A stretch of DNA of 5,260 bases from CAXMST01 sp032122625 (lineage in GTDB: Bacteria > Actinomycetota > Thermoleophilia > Solirubrobacterales > 70-9). Positions within the stretch are counted from its first letter, which is position 1. Every line of letters starts with the position of its first letter. The position numbers and the translations under genes are program-made. Under the pieces are notes generated by a model that was not told the DNA's origin, searched no databases, and was given only the letters and a program-made list of their open reading frames with translations. Below are positions 1 to 5,260 of the stretch, in pieces. The stretch covers positions 1 through 5,260 of the forward strand of contig JAQBGG010000042.1 of NCBI GenBank assembly GCA_032122625.1. The letters are read 5' to 3'.

Positions 1-1895
<1,895 letters not shown>

Positions 1896-1941
1896 GCCTG
1901 CGGGGGTAGGCTTGTAGGGCAGTTTCCTGCGTCGGGCTTGA

Positions 1942-1948
1942 GAGAGGA
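1942..1948 (+). promoter_or_regulatory. Ribosome binding site for the cupin gene
   Basis: The purine run GAGAGGA sits 6 nt before the TTG at 1955. It is the best Shine-Dalgarno match in the gap and supports TTG as the start. The same frame has a TAG at 1907-1909 and no ATG or GTG between that stop and 1955. Confidence 0.6.
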
Positions 1949-1954
1949 TCGGAG

Positions 1955-2353
1955 TTGGCCGACTACACCGTCAAGCGACTTGAAGACTTTGAGGCCGTGT
2001 TCGGCGGCGGCTTCCGCCGGGTGCGCGCCGGGCTCGGGGTGACCGCGTTTGGGCTGGCGGTGATGGAGTTCCCGCCGAACTTCACGGAGTACCCGCAGCA
2101 CAGCCAGGAGCACGACCGCCAGGAAGAGGTCTACACCGTGCTCGAGGGGCGAGCGGTGCTCGAGGTTGGCGGCGAGCGACACGAGCTGGTCCCCGGCATC
2201 TGGGCCCGGGTTGGCCCCGGCGAGAGTCGCAGGATCTCGACCGAGGAGGAGCCGGCCAGAGTGGTTGCGATCGGTGGCACTCCGGGGGCGGCCTACGAGG
2301 CGCCCGACTTCACCGAGGAAGGTGCTCCCGACCCGCTCGGGACCAAGTTTTGA
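1955..2353 (+). CDS. Small single-domain cupin protein of unknown function
   Basis: A 132-residue soluble protein with no signal peptide or membrane segment. The start is TTG, chosen for the GAGAGGA site upstream and because the frame is closed a little further upstream. The cupin barrel signature is at residues 46-65 (YPQH...QEEVYTVLEG) and continues as VLEVGGERHEL and the turn VGPGES near 86-91. The metal site looks degenerate: the usual HxH is H49 then Q51, with another His at 53. Glu57/58 are kept, and the position that is normally His in the second motif (PGxxH) is Arg92. Codon style matches its neighbours. It lies 59 nt after fbiC on the same strand and may be co-transcribed with it, but no cupin step is known in F420 synthesis. 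It could be a small-molecule or sugar binder, or a cupin using alternative ligands; the sequence does not settle the function. Confidence 0.85.
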   Translation: MADYTVKRLEDFEAVFGGGFRRVRAGLGVTAFGLAVMEFPPNFTEYPQHSQEHDRQEEVYTVLEGRAVLEVGGERHELVPGIWARVGPGESRRISTEEEPARVVAIGGTPGAAYEAPDFTEEGAPDPLGTKF

Positions 2354-2368
2354 TCGGCCCCGGGCGGC
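2354..2368. other. 15-nt convergent gap between the cupin and cofE stops
   Basis: The two gene blocks end head-on with only this GC-rich spacer. No hairpin followed by a T-run is visible on either strand here or just inside either stop codon. Transcripts from the two sides probably overlap unless termination is Rho-dependent or occurs inside the opposing gene (inference). Confidence 0.5.
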
Positions 2369-3115
2369 TCACCTGAAGAGATCGTCCTCCTCGGGTCGCT
2401 GCATTGAGGCAGCGCCCGGGCCGTCGGGCCCGATCTGCAATCCGAGACCGCGAGCGACGACCACCGGCAGGCCGGCAACTTTGTCGCGGGCGAGGTCCGC
2501 CGCAGCGGCGATCTGATCGCCCGTGGCGATCGCTGTTGCGGCCAACTCTCGCCCCTGCGAGTCGCTACGTCCGCGCCAGTCGTCCAGTGGCTCGAGGCCG
2601 GCGCAGCCGATCGCGATCTCGCTCTGGCCGAGCCGCCATGGCCGCCCGAAGCTGTCGGTGATCAGGACCGCGAGCTGCACGCCACTGAGGCCCGCGAGCT
2701 CGGCCCGGATCCGGCGGGCGGAGGCATCGCAATCATCGGGTAGCAGGGCGACGCTGCGTTCCCCGGGCACGTTTGAGGCATCGACCCCGGCGTTGGCACA
2801 GATCAGCCCGCCGTTGGTCTCGGTGATCAGGACGCCGTGCTCGGCCCGGACCACGCGGCGGCTCTCACCGAGCACGAGCTCAACCATCGCCGGATCCTTG
2901 TCGAGGCGCGCCGCGAGGGCCTCGGCTTCGGCGGAGACCTCAACCGCGTCGAGGTCTCTGACCCTGCCCTCCGCCTTGGAGACGATCTTCTGCGAGATGC
3001 AGACGACATCGCCGTCCCGCAGACTGCAGTTGGCGCTGATCAGCTCCGCGATCGAGCTGCCCTGGCCGACCTCCCCGATCCCTTCGACTCCGATCAGCTC
3101 GATTCCGTCGCTCAC
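2369..3115 (-). CDS. cofE: CofE, coenzyme F420-0:L-glutamate ligase, stand-alone
   Basis: Adds L-glutamate residues to F420-0 in a GTP-dependent reaction, building the polyglutamate tail of F420. The protein has 248 residues, normal for archaeal CofE and for the N-terminal half of mycobacterial FbiB (about 448 in total). Family motifs in order: SQKIVSKAEGR (41-51), ITETNGGLICANAGVDASN (97-115), LPDDCDASARRIR (125-137), ITDSFGRPWRLGQSEIAIG (152-170), DDWRGRSDSQGREL (178-191) and a C-terminal RPEEDDLFR. The start is GTG at 3115, which overlaps the cofC stop by 4 nt (GTGA); the N-terminus IELIGVEGIGEV fits the family. The FMN/nitroreductase-like domain that follows in FbiB is absent: TGA comes directly after DLFR, and the convergent cupin gene begins 15 nt later. 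So this protein should supply only the ligase activity, not dehydro-F420-0 reduction (inference). Confidence 0.96.
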   Translation of the reverse strand: MSDGIELIGVEGIGEVGQGSSIAELISANCSLRDGDVVCISQKIVSKAEGRVRDLDAVEVSAEAEALAARLDKDPAMVELVLGESRRVVRAEHGVLITETNGGLICANAGVDASNVPGERSVALLPDDCDASARRIRAELAGLSGVQLAVLITDSFGRPWRLGQSEIAIGCAGLEPLDDWRGRSDSQGRELAATAIATGDQIAAAADLARDKVAGLPVVVARGLGLQIGPDGPGAASMQRPEEDDLFR

Positions 3116-3783
3116 CGGGACCCCGTCCCGGCGGCATGATCGAGAGCGAGCACAGCGGCCGCGGTCGCTGAGCCGTGCAGCTCTCCGGCCTCAACGATCC
3201 GGCGCAGCTCGAGCAGAGCGCCGCCGGTGTCGAGGTCGAGGCCGAGCGACTCGATCCTGAGGACCACGGCCTCGGCGCCGACCTCCGAAGCGAGACGCAG
3301 GTGCCGTTCGCGACTCCCGGGCCCGAACGCCGGCCCGATCAGATCCGGCGGCCGCAGGATCAGCCCGTTTGTGCCGCTGCCATGGCGGTCGGGGATCACC
3401 CCAACGCTGCCTTCGGTCGCGGCGGCGATCGCCCGATCGAGCTCCCCGGACTTCAGCAGGGGGCAGTCTCCAGGCAGCACAGCGACGCATCCCGCTCCCC
3501 GTGCGACGGCCCCGCTGACGCCGATCAGCGCCGCCTCCGAGTGACCGGCGTCGGCTGGGTCGTCCAGCAGATCGGCATCGCGACCGGCGAGTAGCTCTGC
3601 CACCCGTGGCTCGCCGCTGACGACGAGCACCCGCTCGACCAGCTTGGCCTCGGCGAGCGCTTCGAGGACGTCGCTGAGCATCGCCGCGGCAAGCGCGGCC
3701 CGCTGCTCCGGCGCGAGCACGTCGGAGAGGCGCTGCTTGGCGGCGCCGAACCTCTTGACTGGCACGATTGCCGTGGCCCGCAT
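3112..3783 (-). CDS. cofC: CofC/FbiD, phospholactate or phosphoenolpyruvate guanylyltransferase
   Basis: Transfers GMP from GTP to 2-phospho-L-lactate (archaea) or phosphoenolpyruvate (reported for mycobacterial FbiD), giving the unstable donor used by CofD. The 223-residue protein has the nucleotidyltransferase fold signatures in order: VPVKRFGAAKQRL (8-20), VVSGEPRV (54-61), LPGDCPLL (103-110, with the metal-binding Asp), DRHGSGTNGLIL (132-143), FGPGSRERH (153-161) and LDLDTGGAL (182-190). The ATG at 3783 gives the canonical N-terminus with the first strand at residues 3-9. It lies 53 nt after cofD and overlaps cofE by 4 nt. No Shine-Dalgarno sequence is visible before the ATG. Which three-carbon substrate it uses cannot be read from the sequence; PEP is the likely one if the host is an actinomycetote. 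Confidence 0.95.
   Translation of the reverse strand: MRATAIVPVKRFGAAKQRLSDVLAPEQRAALAAAMLSDVLEALAEAKLVERVLVVSGEPRVAELLAGRDADLLDDPADAGHSEAALIGVSGAVARGAGCVAVLPGDCPLLKSGELDRAIAAATEGSVGVIPDRHGSGTNGLILRPPDLIGPAFGPGSRERHLRLASEVGAEAVVLRIESLGLDLDTGGALLELRRIVEAGELHGSATAAAVLALDHAAGTGSR
3115..3131 (-). other. Perfect 7-bp hairpin over the cofC/cofE junction
   Basis: In the mRNA sense, CCGGGAC (3131-3125), loop GGG (3124-3122) and GTCCCGG (3121-3115) form a seven-pair stem, six of them G-C. The last stem base is the first G of the cofE GTG start, and the only Shine-Dalgarno-like G-run before cofE lies in the loop and stem. The hairpin is inside the last cofC codons, so ribosomes finishing cofC would open it. 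A role in translational coupling is inference; GC-rich sequence forms short stems by chance. Confidence 0.4.
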
Positions 3784-3791
3784 CGCGGCCG

Positions 3792-3797
3792 AATCTA
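3792..3797 (-). promoter_or_regulatory. Possible -10 element for a leaderless cofC transcript
   Basis: In the 53-nt cofD-cofC gap the minus strand reads TAGATT, fitting the TANNNT -10 consensus, with its last T 8 nt before the cofC ATG. That spacing would put a transcription start at or within a base or two of the ATG. The absence of a Shine-Dalgarno sequence fits a leaderless start. No good -35 box is present about 17 nt upstream (TGCGGG), so this is tentative. Confidence 0.2.
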
Positions 3798-3836
3798 CTA
3801 CCGAAAGCTTCTATCCCGCAGCCCGTTCGCCCTTCG

Positions 3837-4784
3837 CTACCGGCCGCCGCGGTCCCGCCGCAGTGATTCGCAGAACGCCAGGGTCTCGGTGGCCACCTCA
3901 CGGCGACGCTCCGCCCCATCCATCAGCGTGTCGATCAGCGCCGTCGGGATCGAGTCCGGCGGTGGGTCTGGGTCAGCCGCATCGACGATCACCCCGTCGA
4001 TCACCTCGCGGTAGGCGTCGATGACGCCTGCAACGGAGGGCTGCTTGCCGATCGCTCGCATGAACATGTCGGTCGGCCCCTTGATCACCTCTCCGGCCAC
4101 GAACGGGCTGACGGCAACGACCGGTGCGGCAGCCGCTGCGAGCAGCTCGCTCATCCCCGGCACGGCCAGGATCGGGCCGATCGAGATCACCGGATTCGAG
4201 GGCCCGATCACGATCACCTCTGCGGCTGCAACGGCCGAGCGCACCTCGGGCGTCGGCGCCGCCGCCTCGATGCCGACGAACTCGACTGCCTCGATCTCCG
4301 GCTTGGCGTGGTCATGCACCAGGTACTCCTGCAGGTCGCGCCAGCCCCTCTCGGGAACCTTGACGCGGGTGCGGACCGGCTCGTCACACATCGGCAGCAC
4401 GCGAGCTCGCAGGCCGAGCGCTGCTCCAATCTCGAGCTGGGCCTCGGTTGGACGAGCGCCGCCATCGAGCAGTGCCCGCCGTCGCAAGCAGGTCGCCAGG
4501 TCGCGATCACCGAGCCCGAACCAATCCGGGGCGCCGAGCTTGACAAGCCGTTCGAAGACTGTGAACGAGTCGCCCTTGATCCCCCAGCCGCGCTCCGCGT
4601 CGATCGCACCGCTGAGCCAGTAGGTGCAGAGGTCCGGGTCGGGCGAGATGTGGACGCCGAGCGTCTCGATGTCGTCGCCGGTGTTGGCGATCACCGTCAG
4701 ATCGGCACCGATCTCCTCCTGAACGCCGGCCGCGAGCTTCGCGCCCCCGGTGCCGCCGGCGAGCAGGACCAGTTTCAGTCCCAA
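3837..4784 (-). CDS. cofD: CofD/FbiA, (2-phospho-L-lactate or PEP) transferase
   Basis: Moves the phosphoenolpyruvyl or phospholactyl group from the guanosine-diphospho donor made by CofC onto Fo, giving dehydro-F420-0 or F420-0. From the TTG at 4784 the protein has 315 residues, the usual family size. Motifs: LAGGTGGAKL (8-17, glycine-rich nucleotide-binding loop), ANTGDDIETLG (33-43), SPDPDLCTYWL (47-57, with Asp that binds Fo or metal in the family), GLGDRDLATCL (90-100), PMCDEPVRTRV (131-141), WRDLQEYLV (148-156), GPSNPVISIGPIL (194-206) and IKGPTDMFMR (234-243). The frame stays open far upstream to 5168, but that part is antiframe to npdG and matches nothing in the family. No ATG or GTG lies near the true N-terminus. 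TTG (4784) and CTG (4778) are the only near choices; TTG is preferred as the commoner start. The gene overlaps the npdG stop by 10 nt with TTG or 4 nt with CTG, implying coupling. Confidence 0.95.
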   Translation of the reverse strand: MGLKLVLLAGGTGGAKLAAGVQEEIGADLTVIANTGDDIETLGVHISPDPDLCTYWLSGAIDAERGWGIKGDSFTVFERLVKLGAPDWFGLGDRDLATCLRRRALLDGGARPTEAQLEIGAALGLRARVLPMCDEPVRTRVKVPERGWRDLQEYLVHDHAKPEIEAVEFVGIEAAAPTPEVRSAVAAAEVIVIGPSNPVISIGPILAVPGMSELLAAAAAPVVAVSPFVAGEVIKGPTDMFMRAIGKQPSVAGVIDAYREVIDGVIVDAADPDPPPDSIPTALIDTLMDGAERRREVATETLAFCESLRRDRGGR

Positions 4785-5260
4785 TGGCCGTCGGTATCGA
4801 GCCCGGTCAGCTTCAGGCCGGCGTGGGCCTTGTAGCGGACGTTGATCGAGATCAGCAGGGGCGTGATCTGCTCGGCGATTCGCGCCATCTCCAGCGGGCC
4901 GGCGTTGATCGCGCGCAGGCCCTCGATGCGCTCGATCAGCTCTGCAACCGCCGCCTTGTCGGCCTTGCGGTCGCCGCAGATCAGCACGTCCTCGTCGATC
5001 GGCTCCGGCAGCTCGGCGAGCTTCGTCGCGCTGACGGAATGCAGCGCGGCGATCACGGTGACGCCGTCGGGCACCATCTCCGCGGCCTGCTGGGCAGCCG
5101 ACCCCTGCCAGACCCCCAACGAGCGGGTTGCCTTGCCGCTGACGGCGGCGGCCAGGGGGACCGTGCAATCAACCAGCGTCTGGCCCGGCTGCAGCGCCCC
5201 CCGGAGGTTGTTGAGCGTCTCCGACTGGGCCCGGAACGGCACCGTGAGAAAGACGATCGG
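4775..5260 (-). CDS. npdG: NpdG/Fno, F420H2:NADP+ oxidoreductase (5'-truncated by the window edge)
   Basis: Catalyses reversible hydride transfer between F420 and NADP(H), supplying F420H2 from NADPH or the reverse. The frame is open to the last base and begins PIVFLTVPFRAQSET, an internal conserved segment, so the GTG at 5242 is an internal Val codon. Here 161 residues are visible; the family is about 210-230, so the N-terminal Rossmann strand with its GxGxxG loop is outside the window. Visible signatures: LTVPFRAQSETL (5-16), GQTLVDCTVPLA, the AALHSVSATKL segment, EDVLICGDRKADKAAV, LRAINAGPLEMAR, EQITPLLISINVRYK and HAGLKLTGLDTDGHWD at the C-terminus. It is the first gene seen in the minus-strand block and overlaps cofD. 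Placement with the biosynthetic genes suggests the cofactor is made and reduced under common control (inference). Confidence 0.94.
   Translation of the reverse strand, partial: PIVFLTVPFRAQSETLNNLRGALQPGQTLVDCTVPLAAAVSGKATRSLGVWQGSAAQQAAEMVPDGVTVIAALHSVSATKLAELPEPIDEDVLICGDRKADKAAVAELIERIEGLRAINAGPLEMARIAEQITPLLISINVRYKAHAGLKLTGLDTDGHWD

Noticed and set aside
1907..1912. TAGGCT as a -10 box for a separate cupin promoter
   Set aside because: It fits TANNNT, but the region 17 nt upstream (GAGACC, still within fbiC) is a poor -35 and six-base matches are common; not enough to annotate.
1919..1930. Short inverted repeat GCAG-TTTC-CTGC in the fbiC-cupin gap as an operator
   Set aside because: A 4-bp arm is expected by chance and is not repeated elsewhere in the window.
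2523..3260. Plus-strand open frame of 245 codons opposite cofE
   Set aside because: Ser/Arg/Pro-rich translation with no recognisable domain; it is antisense to a strongly conserved cofE, and long antisense frames are common at this GC content.
4785..5168. Upstream extension of the cofD frame to a TTG at 5168, giving a 443-residue protein
   Set aside because: The extra 128 residues are Arg/Gly-rich, overlap npdG in another frame on the same strand, and precede the canonical cofD N-terminus; npdG itself is a clear family match.
5240..5242. GTG as the start of npdG
   Set aside because: The frame continues upstream as PIVFLT, matching the conserved strand before VPFRAQSET, so this codon is internal and the start lies outside the window.

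Overview
The window is a coenzyme F420 biosynthesis and use locus from a high-GC bacterium. Two gene blocks face each other tail to tail. The GC-rich code, the fused CofG/CofH protein (FbiC architecture) and the FbiA/FbiD-like partners point to an actinomycetote. The tone of the FbiC sequence and a CofE that stands alone rather than fused suggest a deep lineage such as Thermoleophilia (Solirubrobacterales). That lineage call is inference from remembered family sequences, not a search result.

Plus strand, 1-2353: the 3' two-thirds of fbiC (7,8-didemethyl-8-hydroxy-5-deazariboflavin, or Fo, synthase) enters from the left edge and stops at 1895. A 59-nt gap follows, then a small single-domain cupin gene (1955-2353) that starts with TTG behind a purine-rich ribosome binding site.

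Minus strand, 5260-2369, in transcription order: npdG/fno (F420H2:NADP+ oxidoreductase, its 5' end beyond the right edge), cofD/fbiA, cofC/fbiD and cofE (the FbiB N-terminal activity). npdG overlaps cofD and cofC overlaps cofE by a few bases. Only a 53-nt gap separates cofD from cofC, so the four probably form one transcription unit. The two blocks converge with 15 nt between the cupin and cofE stop codons.

How the genes work together: FbiC makes Fo. CofC activates phosphoenolpyruvate or 2-phospho-L-lactate with GTP. CofD transfers that group to Fo, giving (dehydro-)F420-0. CofE adds the glutamate tail. NpdG exchanges hydride between NADP(H) and F420. In the actinobacterial route a dehydro-F420-0 reductase is also needed. 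It is normally the C-terminal nitroreductase-like domain of FbiB, and it is absent here. The cupin has no established place in the pathway. No RNA genes, mobile elements, CRISPR arrays or gene-free stretches over 100 bases were seen. I do not see a wholly new system; the points most worth checking are the missing reductase domain, the cupin neighbour, a hairpin at the cofC/cofE junction, and unusual start signals.
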